This document shows positions 39,079 through 47,854 of a stretch of 64,000 nt of DNA, one piece after another. Within the stretch, counting starts at the first letter, position 1, and the number at the start of each line of letters is the position of its first letter. The stretch lies in the NCBI RefSeq assembly GCF_036452155.1, contig NZ_JAWJZY010000001.1. One strand, 5' to 3'. The DNA is from Sorlinia euscelidii (GTDB taxonomy: Bacteria; Pseudomonadota; Alphaproteobacteria; Acetobacterales; Acetobacteraceae). Made by a program: the position numbers and the translations under genes. A model generated the notes under the pieces. The model ran no database searches. It was not told the origin of the DNA and saw only the letters and a list, made by a program, of their open reading frames with translations.

Positions 39079-39290
39079 TTATGATCTCCCATATGACCGC
39101 GAATGATGACGTGCAGCAGCTCCCGCGTGCGCTCGCCATCATCCTCCAGCCTTCTCAATGATGTTTTGATGTCATCCTCGAGCGCATCGACGCGCTCGGT
39201 AATCGTTCGATGCCGACCCATCGCATAAAGTCCGGCCGCGCCGCCGACGGCACCCAAAATGGTGAACCAATGTTCGAGAACGTCATACAT
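39075..39290 (-). CDS. Mu gp25-like membrane protein (DUF2730-like)
   Basis: This 71-aa protein (Met at 39290) has one N-terminal membrane segment (WFTILGAVGGAAGLYAM) and a coiled coil (RVDALEDDIKTSLRRLEDD). It fits DUF2730 proteins at this position in Mu-like phages. With the endolysin just upstream, a lysis role is possible. Confidence 0.65.
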   Translation of the reverse strand: MYDVLEHWFTILGAVGGAAGLYAMGRHRTITERVDALEDDIKTSLRRLEDDGERTRELLHVIIRGHMGDHK

Positions 39291-40018
39291 TACGCCAGTG
39301 CGCCGTCGGCAGCCTGGGCAAGCCGATGGGCTTCCGCCACGCGTTCCGTCAGACGTGTCAGCCAACCTTGGCCGAAAGTCCTAAAAGTCCTAAAGCTTCG
39401 GTAAGCCGCCTCCTGTTGCGAGGCGAGCGCGTAAATGATGAGGTTGTCCCGCGCGCTTTGCTCGCCCACAGCATCAATGAGAGATGTCATCGAAACCTGC
39501 CCGGAAGGCAGGTCAAGCCAGGACTGAAACTGCTCCAGATATTTTTTGGATAAAAAACTCACGATTGTTGCGGTGGACGCTTCGTGGAGAGCCGTTAATG
39601 TGGCCGGACCCATTTCGCCATCCTGAGCTGCCATGCTCATGCCGAGGAGTTGCTGAAGCTGCTTTACCGCGCGCTCGGTCCCGCTATTGAAGCCGAAATC
39701 GAACAGCATCAAATCGACGCCGTCAGGCAGTGCGTCACAATCCAGCACATTCCAGAAACGCGATGTTGCGACGTCGAAGAAAACATCAGGCGTCAATGCC
39801 TTCATCGTGGCAGCGGAAACAGCTTCACCCCGTATCTCACTGAGCAGCATCGCTGAAATGCCGTACTTCGTGCCGGATAACTGGCCGACACCGAGTTTAC
39901 CGCCCGTCCAATTGCCACGATCGGCGCGCCCGCACTGATAGCCGCCTTCGCGCGCGAGAGTGAATTTGAGAGAGGCTTTGAGATTTCTTCGCATGCCCTT
40001 AGAATAGGCGAGCGACAT
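39290..40018 (-). CDS. Endolysin, glycoside hydrolase 108 family
   Basis: This protein of about 242 aa (Met at 40018 after GGGAAG) is a muramidase-type endolysin. The catalytic motif REGGYQ near residue 23 and GTKYGISA after it mark GH108. A peptidoglycan-binding-like helix set (GEMGPATLTALHE) follows at about 125-140. It has no signal peptide, so it would need a holin. Confidence 0.87.
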   Translation of the reverse strand: MSLAYSKGMRRNLKASLKFTLAREGGYQCGRADRGNWTGGKLGVGQLSGTKYGISAMLLSEIRGEAVSAATMKALTPDVFFDVATSRFWNVLDCDALPDGVDLMLFDFGFNSGTERAVKQLQQLLGMSMAAQDGEMGPATLTALHEASTATIVSFLSKKYLEQFQSWLDLPSGQVSMTSLIDAVGEQSARDNLIIYALASQQEAAYRSFRTFRTFGQGWLTRLTERVAEAHRLAQAADGALA

Positions 40019-40046
40019 CTTCCCATTCAGGCTGTGTGTTTTCGAC

Positions 40047-40442
40047 TCAGTAATCGTCGTCGAGGTCAAAAAGCCTCAATTGATCAGCATTTCCGGGGTT
40101 TTTGAAGGTGCGGTCAATCGTGGGGTCGGACCGAAGTAGATTCGGCACCTGCCGCCATGAGATCCCCATGCGCAGCGCGATCTCATTATTGCTCAGGCCG
40201 CGTTTCGCCAGCATATGCGCACGCCAGGATTTGACGAGCGGCACTTGATAATTGACCCCACCATGGCGTCGCACCAGTGCCTCAAGTACATCGTCGCCAT
40301 ATTCCCGCATCGCCCGCGCCCGGGAGACATCGCGCGGCACGCGTAGACGCTGTCCCCCGGCTGACTCGATAAAGCGCAGCGTCGCATCCTCACCAATTTC
40401 CCGGACGAGCCACGCGATGGAGGGTGGAGGATTCATGGCCAT
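40047..40442 (-). CDS. Mor/C-family transcription activator
   Basis: This protein of about 131 aa has the Mor/C pattern: dimerisation part with WLVREIGEDATLRFIESAGG and a HTH (LSNNEIALRMGISWRQVPNLL) near residues 85-105. In Mu, Mor switches on the middle promoter and C the late ones. Here only one such gene is seen, so it may do both. It starts 4 bases after the gemA stop. Confidence 0.82.
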   Translation of the reverse strand: MAMNPPPSIAWLVREIGEDATLRFIESAGGQRLRVPRDVSRARAMREYGDDVLEALVRRHGGVNYQVPLVKSWRAHMLAKRGLSNNEIALRMGISWRQVPNLLRSDPTIDRTFKNPGNADQLRLFDLDDDY

Positions 40443-40446
40443 GAGT

Positions 40447-40848
40447 TTAGGCCCCGATCCGATCTTGCCAGGATTTAAGCGCCTCAATGACACGCTGCGC
40501 CTGCCCGGCTGAGAGAAATTCAGGCGCATCCACGCCCGTTTGACGTTTGACGAAATGACGCAACGCGTCCCGTGACCCGCGCGACGTCAGCCTCGGCCCC
40601 ATGTCGGTCCAGATCGCGTAAATCTTGCGGATTTCGGCACGGTTATTTGCACGCCGCGCGCGGAAGCCGATTGACCGGAAGTGCCTTAAAAGCGCCTCAA
40701 GCTGCGTCAGCGAGCAGTCACGGGCACTTTTCTTGCCCGTGATCCGCGTCATGATCTCCCGATAAATCTCCTCATCGAGGCCGAGCTGCTTGCGGGCGAT
40801 CTGCAATTTCGCGTAAATCGCCCGTCGGGTCGGGTCAACGCCGCTCAT
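40447..40848 (-). CDS. gemA: GemA family regulatory protein (Mu gp16)
   Basis: This 133-aa protein belongs to the GemA (DUF1018) family. The N-terminus RAIYAKLQIARKQLGLDEE is typical. In Mu, GemA alters host supercoiling and gene expression. It overlaps the upstream small gene by 4 bases. Confidence 0.88.
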   Translation of the reverse strand: MSGVDPTRRAIYAKLQIARKQLGLDEEIYREIMTRITGKKSARDCSLTQLEALLRHFRSIGFRARRANNRAEIRKIYAIWTDMGPRLTSRGSRDALRHFVKRQTGVDAPEFLSAGQAQRVIEALKSWQDRIGA

Positions 40849-41078
40849 GGTAGCTCACCGAGATAAGCCGCATGACCTGCCTCCCGGGGGTTGCGGTTCT
40901 GCCCGACAAGAAGCAGCGCACTGGCCGCGTCGAGCGGCTTTGCGCCATGCTCTACCATGCGGATCAGCATCTCTCGGTCATTACGCCATGGGTCACGCCG
41001 ATTCTGGGATGCGGCGCCGATCAGCAGCCCGCCAATGAAGATCACAGTCGCACCGAAAGACAGGGTTGAAGTCCTCAT
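40845..41078 (-). CDS. Small phage membrane protein
   Basis: This 77-aa protein (Met at 41078) begins with a membrane segment (LSFGATVIFIGGLLIGAAS) followed by a polar tail. No family is recognised. It lies in the early operon between DUF3164 and gemA. Confidence 0.55.
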   Translation of the reverse strand: MRTSTLSFGATVIFIGGLLIGAASQNRRDPWRNDREMLIRMVEHGAKPLDAASALLLVGQNRNPREAGHAAYLGELP

Positions 41079-41099
41079 CAGATGATCTCCTTCTCTCAT

Positions 41100-41717
41100 T
41101 CACACACGGGAAAAATCGACGACGATCTGCTCGTAGGGCACACCCTCTTCCGGCCGGACTTTGCAGCGCACGGCCATTTTCGACCCGGCCGACGCCACAG
41201 CGTCGTTCAGGGCGCGCACAGCGTCAGGCCATTTCGGGTGATTGAGGCTGAGACGTTTAAGGTCCAGGATGCGCTGGACGTTGATGCGCCCGGTCCGCTC
41301 GTCCTTCTGGAATGCGGCCGAAACCAGCGCGCGCAGGTCGGCCGTTGCGCCTTCCGTCAAATCGTCGAGTATCTCATTGATCAGCGCCTGCGCCGCCGGT
41401 AATGCGGGCGTGAGTTGCTGGTAATGATAGCGCGACGTCTCGACCCTCACCTGGTCGTCGAAGCTCACGAGCGTCAATCCGCCGACGCGCCCGCCAAGTT
41501 TGACATTATATTCCTGGAAAATGAGCGCCTGAAAAGCGTCAATCTCGGCAAAGATCGCGGCTTTTTCAGACTGCACATGGTCATGAAGTGCCTGAAAACG
41601 CGCCGCGAGCTTCATCGCGGTATCGTGCTGAATGACGATCTCCGGCCGGATCGACGTTTGAGGGATGTCACGCCCCTCCGCATCGCGGAGGGTTCTGACT
41701 GGGGAGATTTCGGTCAT
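41100..41717 (-). CDS. DUF3164 family phage protein
   Basis: This 205-aa protein is of the DUF3164 family, common in the early region of Mu-like phages. The pattern LGGRVGGLTLVSFDDQVRV (residues 74-92) is typical. It overlaps the upstream gene by 1 base. Function unknown. Confidence 0.85.
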   Translation of the reverse strand: MTEISPVRTLRDAEGRDIPQTSIRPEIVIQHDTAMKLAARFQALHDHVQSEKAAIFAEIDAFQALIFQEYNVKLGGRVGGLTLVSFDDQVRVETSRYHYQQLTPALPAAQALINEILDDLTEGATADLRALVSAAFQKDERTGRINVQRILDLKRLSLNHPKWPDAVRALNDAVASAGSKMAVRCKVRPEEGVPYEQIVVDFSRV

Positions 41718-42004
41718 CAGATGATGCCTTTCACATTATTGACATGGTGGGATGACGGAGCGCGAAAGTGATCCGTGAGAGGCTTATTCATGACTTTGTC
41801 AGCCTGTTCTTCTTTTGATTTCTCATGGGCTTTATTGCGCCGCGCCTGCCTGCGTGCCTGGGAGATCGCCCACACGCCGAGGAAGCGGGCTTCATAGGCG
41901 GTCAGATAAATCCCCTTTTCCTGCTGCAAAAGCGCGTCACCCAAGGCGCGTAGCTCTTTCACAAGATCCAGATCGTCCGATGAGACGGCGCGTAAGATGC
42001 TCAT
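41717..42004 (-). CDS. Small early phage protein, unknown
   Basis: This 95-aa protein (Met at 42004, MSILRAVSSDDLDLV) is helical with a basic middle (QARRQARRNKAHEKS). No family is recognised. The ATGA overlap at 42001-42004 couples it to the IS5-like gene. Confidence 0.55.
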   Translation of the reverse strand: MSILRAVSSDDLDLVKELRALGDALLQQEKGIYLTAYEARFLGVWAISQARRQARRNKAHEKSKEEQADKVMNKPLTDHFRAPSSHHVNNVKGII

Positions 42005-42650
42005 GCGGCCAACTCCTCGGGCGCGAGGATGGACGGATACCATCCGGCCATGACGCCCTGCCGGGTGCCGGGATGGCGCAGCAGCATTTCCGGCGTGATG
42101 ACCAGGCAAATGCTTCCGTCAGCTCGCCGCGTCCGCAGGTGGGCAAAGACGGCATCCAGCACGCCGCTTTTCGACCATTTCAAAAAGCGACGATAAACCT
42201 GTAATTCCTGCCCGCATTCGGGGGCACCTGCCCCCACATTTTGCCATGCCGGATCACATGCACGATGCCGCTCAAAATTTTCCGATCGTCAAGGCGCGGC
42301 CGAAAAGTGTCAGGATACCAGGGCGAAATTGCCGCTAATTGCGCGTCCGTCAGCCATTGCACCGCGCCCGGCAGGACTGAGCGTTGAACACTCAGCGGCT
42401 TCGTGTAAAATGATGCCGCCCGGTCATAGCCACGATCTGTCAAACTGGCTTTTTGACCCTCCATTCTAACAAAACCGCGTCTAAGGCAGGTTTGAAGCAC
42501 CTGCGCGGGGCAGGTAATCCGCAGAGGGCTCGCGCCATCAGGCGGCGTCCAGCCCAGACGCCGAAAGCCCGTCTCAAAAGTGCCGATCTCATAGCGCTGG
42601 AGCAGCCATAAAACGGCATGTTGATTTGAGGTCAATCGCTCAGCTTTCAT
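42001..42650 (-). CDS. Early protein with IS5-type transposase N-terminal domain, frameshifted
   Basis: Two frames (42650 down to 42180, and 42237 down to 42001) make one protein of about 216 aa if one C is added to the C5 run (plus-strand G5 at 42220-42224). The corrected join reads WGQVPPECGQELQVYRRF. Residues 1-95 form a winged-helix-like domain. Residues 96-170 match the DUF4096 N-terminal domain of IS5 transposases (LTDAQLAAISPWYP, RPRLDDRKILSGIVHVIRHG, VYRRFLKWSKSGV). The catalytic DDE part is absent. It seems to be a domesticated DNA-binding module. Confidence 0.7.
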
Positions 42651-42847
42651 GACCAATATTCCTCCAGATGCTCCCGGAGGTCAGCGACGGTAAGGTCGTC
42701 ATCCCATGCGTGCAGCATCTCCCGAAGCGCGCGCCGCACTTCGATACTGATATCGACTTGCGCCGTCGCGTTCTCGGTAAGACGATAATAAGCATCAATG
42801 ATCTCTTCTTGGATTTCCGCTCGGGTTTTGATTTGAGGTTGGGTCAT
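42647..42847 (-). CDS. Small early phage protein, unknown
   Basis: This 66-aa acidic helical protein follows ATPase B by 2 bases and overlaps the IS5-like gene by 4 bases. No family is recognised. Confidence 0.6.
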   Translation of the reverse strand: MTQPQIKTRAEIQEEIIDAYYRLTENATAQVDISIEVRRALREMLHAWDDDLTVADLREHLEEYWS

Positions 42848-42849
42848 GG

Positions 42850-43842
42850 TCAGCCCTCCCGGCTGCGATAGGATTGGAGTTCTTCACCTGTGAGGCTTTT
42901 CCAGGCTTTCTGAATGTCGTTCTGTTCAAGGACAGTCCGGCCATCCGCCCCGGCCAGGACGAAGCCGTAGCGAATGGTCTTAGTCATCCCCCTCAGCCCG
43001 CCGGCTTTCGTGCCAATAAATCGGCATAATTTGCGTAAGCCCTCGTCCTGAATGTTCCAGGCATCGAGCACGCGCCAGATGTCGTTGATTTTCGGGAGGG
43101 GGCAGTTTTTACGCATACCGATGCGGCTGAAGATCTGGGCATGAGACGTTGCCCGACCCATGCCCTCAATGCGGCCCTTGAGGGGTTCATTTCCCATAAA
43201 GACCAGGCCGATCCGCCCTCGGTCATTGATCGTACGGAGGAGATCAATCGCTTCAGTCTGGAGATTTTGAGCTTCGTCAACAATGATGAGGCCCCGCGTT
43301 CCTTTTACCCGCGCGATTAGTGACGCCATCATGCGCGGGCCGCGCTTTTCGCTCGCGTCTACAATCTCGGTCAGCTCACGCAGCACGGCCGTCGGGCTGC
43401 GCATGGAGCTGTCGGCGGTCATCAGCCACACATTCGGAGTTGATTCGACGTATTTTTCCGCTGTGAGCGTTTTACCAACACCCGCATTGCCGGTTATCAG
43501 TCCGATATCAGGGCCTGATTGCGCATATTCGAAAACCGCCCGAAACGCGATTGATGAGGGTGTTTCAACAAATTTCGGCTCTGACGGCATCTGGGCCAAT
43601 TTTGCGCGGACACTCAGGCTTTCCAGGTATTTTTCGGCTTTTGTCGCGATGTTTTCAGCGACACCATTATAAGTGCCGGAGAGCCAGGAGCCGAGAGTGC
43701 CTTTCGGGATCCCGGTCTGGATGGCGGCCTGCGCATAACTAAGCCCGGCTTCCTCCATATGCGCTTTAAGTCGCTGTGCCATCTCACTCGGCGCGCCCGG
43801 TACGGGGGGCGCGGAGAGGCTATTGATTTTCTGTTCCAGCAT
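42850..43842 (-). CDS. AAA ATPase, MuB-like target-choice protein
   Basis: This 330-aa protein (Met at 43842 after AGGAAA) has an N-terminal HTH (YAQAAIQTGIPKGTLGSWLSG, residues 36-56) and an AAA ATPase domain with Walker A GNAGVGKT (118-125) and Walker B LIIVDEAQ (185-192). MuB-type ATPases bind target DNA, deliver it to the transposase and give target immunity. It lies downstream of the transposase as in Mu, but a degenerate paralogue sits between them. Confidence 0.9.
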   Translation of the reverse strand: MLEQKINSLSAPPVPGAPSEMAQRLKAHMEEAGLSYAQAAIQTGIPKGTLGSWLSGTYNGVAENIATKAEKYLESLSVRAKLAQMPSEPKFVETPSSIAFRAVFEYAQSGPDIGLITGNAGVGKTLTAEKYVESTPNVWLMTADSSMRSPTAVLRELTEIVDASEKRGPRMMASLIARVKGTRGLIIVDEAQNLQTEAIDLLRTINDRGRIGLVFMGNEPLKGRIEGMGRATSHAQIFSRIGMRKNCPLPKINDIWRVLDAWNIQDEGLRKLCRFIGTKAGGLRGMTKTIRYGFVLAGADGRTVLEQNDIQKAWKSLTGEELQSYRSREG

Positions 43843-43868
43843 GATAAAAATTTCCTGTCTCTGACAAA

Positions 43869-43916
43869 CCAGCATGGGACAACGGCAGCACGGGCTGGCA
43901 GGCCCGTGCTGCCACC
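43869..43916. repeat. 48-bp direct repeat with 12-bp hairpin, copy 1
   Basis: This repeat lies between the degenerate ATPase gene and ATPase B. It holds GGCAGCACGGGC, a 6-base loop and GCCCGTGCTGCC, a perfect 12-bp stem. It matches 44454-44501 at about 44 of 48 bases. Confidence 0.85.
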
Positions 43917-43918
43917 AT

Positions 43919-44443
43919 CTAATCTCGAAAAATTGCTTTTTGCGGGGTCAGCATTCGATCCGAGCTGGCAGGCCCATTTTCTTGCTCTATATTATCAATA
44001 TATGAAGTCGTGTAACTTACGTTTGATTGCCGCAAACGCGTTCCAATTTTGCGATTTCCAATAAAAACGAGTCCTATCACTTTCAAGGAACTCACATTTG
44101 TAAGAGACCCCATAATCATCGACGACAATTCTTGCGCGTCACTGATGATAAAGAGACATTCGCCGCCAACCTTCTTGAGGTGGCGGATAACATTGACCAT
44201 TTTATTGCGATTTGACTGCTCGACGTCCCCGATTCCATTAGCGATACCTTGCCAAAATGCTGCTGGTGACTTCGGTAAATCGTTAGCCGAGAAAGTCCAG
44301 GCATTTTCATTTCTACTTATGTAATCAGATATTTCTTCCTGTAGATTTGTTTCTTCAGCTATGACTATTTCAATCGAACCCGTGTATTGGGCTGTTTTGA
44401 GGGCACTTTGAAAGACTTTTGAGGTAGCATTCTTTAGTCGCAT
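43919..44443 (-). CDS. Degenerate MuB-like ATPase paralogue without a P-loop
   Basis: This 174-aa protein (Met at 44443 after GGAG) aligns with the ATPase core of its neighbour: LFIISDAQEL (98-107) matches LIIVDEAQNL, and KVIGLVFIGNRKIGTRLRQ (121-139) matches IGLVFMGNEPLKGRIEG. The Walker A motif is replaced by VIAEETNLQEE, and the N-terminal HTH is missing. The sequence is richer in A and T than the neighbouring genes. The frame is intact and has its own ribosome binding site, so it may be an active non-hydrolysing partner rather than debris. It is flanked by 48-bp repeats. Confidence 0.7.
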   Translation of the reverse strand: MRLKNATSKVFQSALKTAQYTGSIEIVIAEETNLQEEISDYISRNENAWTFSANDLPKSPAAFWQGIANGIGDVEQSNRNKMVNVIRHLKKVGGECLFIISDAQELSSMIMGSLTNVSSLKVIGLVFIGNRKIGTRLRQSNVSYTTSYIDNIEQENGPASSDRMLTPQKAIFRD

Positions 44444-44453
44444 TTTTCCAACT

Positions 44454-44501
44454 CCAGCATGGGACAACGGCGGCACGGGCTGGCAGGCCCGTGTCGTCAC
44501 C
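44454..44501. repeat. 48-bp direct repeat with hairpin, copy 2
   Basis: This second copy overlaps the last 5 bases of the transposase gene. The stem is shorter here because of changes at one edge (GTGTCGTC in place of GTGCTGCC). Confidence 0.85.
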
Positions 44502-46488
44502 TGGATCGCTTCAAAAAGCGCAGAATGTTTTCGTCACTTTCCTCCTCCTCAATTTCCCGCGCCTCAGCCTCAGCCATAAACTGAGTCGCCAGCGCCGTAT
44601 TGCCTTGAGCCTGTGGTGCGGTAAACATGCGCGTCACGGTGCTCTCCATTGGCGGCTCTTCCTCCCTCGGGAGGCTGGCAAAAACCGCCGCCAATTCTTC
44701 ATCGCTGAGCCTTTTGGTCTTTTCCGCGAGATCGCGATTAGCCCGTGCATAAGCTTTGTAAGCCTGCTGATGACGCCGCGCGGCATCCTTGTCGGCGAAG
44801 CCGGTTTTAGCCACACATTTCGCCGCGCCGAGATAAACGCCCTCCATGCGATAGACGTGAATATCAGCCTGTAAATCCTGCGGGTCCAGCCGGACGACAA
44901 CCTTGGTCCCGCGATGCTCCTCAAGGAATTCGGCCCAATAGCGATTACCCTCAATTTCAACCACGCCGTCCCGGCGGGAGACAGTGATCTGTTCGGCCGG
45001 TAGAAGCCACAAACGACGCTGCTCCGCAGAGGCTTTGGTGATCACGGAGCGTCGATATGACGCTTCGAAAACCTGATCGAAAGAATATTTCCCTTTACAC
45101 ACGTCGGAGCGCCGACCCGTGCGAGCATTATGATCAGCGATACCCTCAGCAACGACCGAGATGAATGTCTCGAGCGGGACAGCCTTGCTCGCGTAATTCT
45201 CAGGTTTAGCTGTCGTGCTCGCTCCAGTATAAGCTCCGGCGAAAGCCGGATGCTTAGAGATGTCGGAGGCGATGTCTCGCCACGCACGCTCAATTGGCTT
45301 CGACCGACCGCTATAAGGTTTCGTCCAATGGACCTCGACGCCGAGCTGGGGGAGGATGCCGAGAGGTTCCTCATCCCGCACTTTGAAGCGGTAGCGGTTT
45401 GGGACGCCGCCAGTGAGCCATTTCGAGGCAAAATTGCGCCCATTATCGAGATAACAGAGTTTGGGTATTCCGTAGCGCTCAACCATGTCACCGAAGGCGA
45501 GACGCACAGTTTCCTTATTCTCCGAGATATCGATACGCCAGCTCAGGATTTTGCCTGAAAAGATATCCTGGAACCCGACCATGACCGGACGCACGATGCG
45601 GGTTTCGTCACCAATCGGCCATTCAACAAACACGTCAAACTTGTGTCCGTCGGCATTGACCGCCTCCAACGCATGAAACACACTGTGATCGCGCCTCTGT
45701 GCAGGATAAAGTGCTTTGAGCTTTTCCGAGCCTTCGCGGGCGAGGACGCGCATTGGCACCGGCAAGGCGTTGATACGAGCTAATAGCGTCCGCCTGGAAG
45801 GCAGCGTCCAACCACGCGCCTCCGCGATTTTCACAAGCCGTGCGTAACAACTGGCGAAGGTTGGGGCCTCGAGACGAAGATAATCAGAGACGAGTATGTC
45901 CCATGCCTCACACGGGCAGTGCATGCGTTCGCTCGGCCTGGCATAATTCGGCGCAAGCGCCGCCAGCCAATCACATTTATTAAGACCGCGCACACGCTTG
46001 TACCAGAATTGAATCGTGCGCATGGAAACCCGTTCCTGCGAGGCAATCAACATCATGGCCACATATTTTCGCTGCCCGGCACTTACCAACGCCTCCACCG
46101 CGTCAAGAATGCGGTAAGCGTTGCGCGCCTTGTCTTTGAGTTTATTGGGTAGAGTATCGTAATGCTTCCATAATGCAGCCCTCTTCCGTTTCCCGATCGT
46201 CTCACTTTCCGCAGCGGCAACCGGGTCGCGCGACAGTCCCTGGAGGGACCGCGCCGCCTCAATCTGAGCGCGAAGCGGGAGGATGGTGAGCGCGAACTCA
46301 TACCCCCCGCCTTGGCCTTCCCGATGCCGCCAGGCTTGACCTTCGGTTTCAGGTTCCAGCCAATTTTCCACCGTGACCTTTTTCAAGACGCCTTGACGGC
46401 TGTCCGGCATATCCGGCAGTTTCAGGGCTGCGATTTCGGTCATCGTTAGCCAGGGTCGCTGTCCAACCGTCACCATCACGCCCTCCAC
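44497..46488 (-). CDS. Mu-type DDE transposase (transposase A)
   Basis: This 663-aa protein has an N-terminal HTH region (residues 10-90), an integrase-like catalytic core with Asp280 (NADGH), Asp348 (CYLDNGRNF) and Glu400 (KPIERAWRD), and a Mu-transposase C-terminal domain (about 505-575). The C-terminal tail would bind ATPase B. All catalytic residues are present, so it is probably active. Start at 46488 or at Met5 (46476). Confidence 0.94.
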   Translation of the reverse strand: MEGVMVTVGQRPWLTMTEIAALKLPDMPDSRQGVLKKVTVENWLEPETEGQAWRHREGQGGGYEFALTILPLRAQIEAARSLQGLSRDPVAAAESETIGKRKRAALWKHYDTLPNKLKDKARNAYRILDAVEALVSAGQRKYVAMMLIASQERVSMRTIQFWYKRVRGLNKCDWLAALAPNYARPSERMHCPCEAWDILVSDYLRLEAPTFASCYARLVKIAEARGWTLPSRRTLLARINALPVPMRVLAREGSEKLKALYPAQRRDHSVFHALEAVNADGHKFDVFVEWPIGDETRIVRPVMVGFQDIFSGKILSWRIDISENKETVRLAFGDMVERYGIPKLCYLDNGRNFASKWLTGGVPNRYRFKVRDEEPLGILPQLGVEVHWTKPYSGRSKPIERAWRDIASDISKHPAFAGAYTGASTTAKPENYASKAVPLETFISVVAEGIADHNARTGRRSDVCKGKYSFDQVFEASYRRSVITKASAEQRRLWLLPAEQITVSRRDGVVEIEGNRYWAEFLEEHRGTKVVVRLDPQDLQADIHVYRMEGVYLGAAKCVAKTGFADKDAARRHQQAYKAYARANRDLAEKTKRLSDEELAAVFASLPREEEPPMESTVTRMFTAPQAQGNTALATQFMAEAEAREIEEEESDENILRFLKRSR

Positions 46489-46922
46489 GCTCTGGCACGC
46501 ACGGCGCGTTCCTGACGTGCAACCTCGCGCTTGTGCTCGTTAAGTGCTGCGAGTTCGATATGCGGCAGATGTCGGCGGTCGATCACGGCCCAGCCGCGGT
46601 CGGCCGCAAAAAATTCCAGCAGACGCCTGTCTTTCGTCGCGGCGAGCAGCGCCTCAAATCGTGAAACTGAGATCTGATGGTTGTCTCTCGCCACGCTTGC
46701 GTAAGCGTTGAGCATGTTCAACGAGACATCCCGCCCGAGATGACGGGACATCAGGCGCGCGACGTCCTCACGAGGACGTCCGCACTCATCCAGAGATATT
46801 GAAATCGCGCGCGATATCCGCCCGGAAAATGAGTTAGCTCGAATAAGCTGCGGGTCAAAAGCCACGACAGCTTCCGGTGGCTGCCAGGCAAAAAGGCTCA
46901 TTTGCGATTTCGCATAGATCAT
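46476..46922 (-). CDS. Early phage protein between ParB-like and transposase
   Basis: This 148-aa protein (ATGA overlap with the ParB-like gene) is helical. The middle (EDVARLMSRHLGRDVSLNML) looks like a DNA-binding helix pair. No family name is certain. It lies directly before the transposase and overlaps it. Confidence 0.6.
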   Translation of the reverse strand: MIYAKSQMSLFAWQPPEAVVAFDPQLIRANSFSGRISRAISISLDECGRPREDVARLMSRHLGRDVSLNMLNAYASVARDNHQISVSRFEALLAATKDRRLLEFFAADRGWAVIDRRHLPHIELAALNEHKREVARQERAVRARAWRA

Positions 46923-47854
46923 GCCGCGTCTCCAGCACGAAATCCGGGAAGTTTCGGCGCGATGATATTGATGAAGGCGGCTTGTTGCTCGTCATCCGCA
47001 AAATCCCAACTTGTCCTGAAGCAGACTTCAGGAAAATTTTGCGAAACGAGCTCGGCAATCCCACGTCGTTCCCGCGCGGAACATTTACGCCATAGCCCGA
47101 GGAAGACCTCCATTTTACCCGGCTTCGGTGCAGGCGGTTTTTCTTCAAGCTGTCGCATGATGTCAGCAACGGTCGCACGGATGCCCTGCTCGACAATCAG
47201 GTCCGCTATCCGGCGCTGATTTTCAGGCATTTGCTTAGCCAACATATCGAGCTGCGCGCCCGAATCGGCAAGCCAGGTGCTGGCTATTTTCTCGCGCACG
47301 TCCGGAAGGATTGCCTTATGCAGGACGATGGCGCGGTCTATCGTTCGACGGGATAATCCCAAGCGATCAGCAGTCACGTCAGAGAATGAAGGGATCAAAT
47401 GGTCAACCTTATCCATTTGATCGTCATCATCAGTTGCCTGATGCTCAACCTTGCGCATTTGCTTCGAACGCCGATCTCCACCAGCCCGCGTTTCGGGATG
47501 CAGCTCTTGGTAAACTTCTTTACGGCGCGCCAAAAACGTTGCGCGGTCCAAAGCGGACAGATCGCGCCTGAAAAGATTTTCGTCGATCTCCCGCAATTGC
47601 GCTTCGAGTTCAGAAGCCTCGACAATGATCGCCGGAATTTTGGTCTCACCGAGGCTTCGGACAGCTTCGAGACGATGTCCCCCGGAAATTAGCAAATATC
47701 CACCATCGTCGGATTTACGGACCTCTATTGGTTGTCGTAAACCATTCTCCTCTATACTCGCGGCGAGAAGCGCAACGTAGTCAGGGTCGACGGCCCGCAA
47801 CCTCTCGCCTATAAACACGCTTTTGATTTCAACCTCTGTTATGAGCATGTTCAT
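46919..47854 (-). CDS. ParB/Spo0J-like N-terminal domain protein
   Basis: This 311-aa protein has a ParB-like nuclease domain (residues 8-100) with GLRQPIEVRKSDDG and ISGGHRLEAVRSLGE, the CTP-binding motif region of ParB. A HTH-like segment follows near 165-185 (SDVTADRLGLSRRTIDRAI). It has no ParA partner here, so a regulatory role in the early operon is more likely than partition. It overlaps the ner gene end by 4 bases. Confidence 0.83.
   Translation of the reverse strand: MNMLITEVEIKSVFIGERLRAVDPDYVALLAASIEENGLRQPIEVRKSDDGGYLLISGGHRLEAVRSLGETKIPAIIVEASELEAQLREIDENLFRRDLSALDRATFLARRKEVYQELHPETRAGGDRRSKQMRKVEHQATDDDDQMDKVDHLIPSFSDVTADRLGLSRRTIDRAIVLHKAILPDVREKIASTWLADSGAQLDMLAKQMPENQRRIADLIVEQGIRATVADIMRQLEEKPPAPKPGKMEVFLGLWRKCSARERRGIAELVSQNFPEVCFRTSWDFADDEQQAAFINIIAPKLPGFRAGDAA

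Noticed and set aside
42001..42650. Complete IS5 insertion in the prophage
   Set aside because: Only the N-terminal domain is present, within coupled early genes, and no IS ends or target duplication were found.
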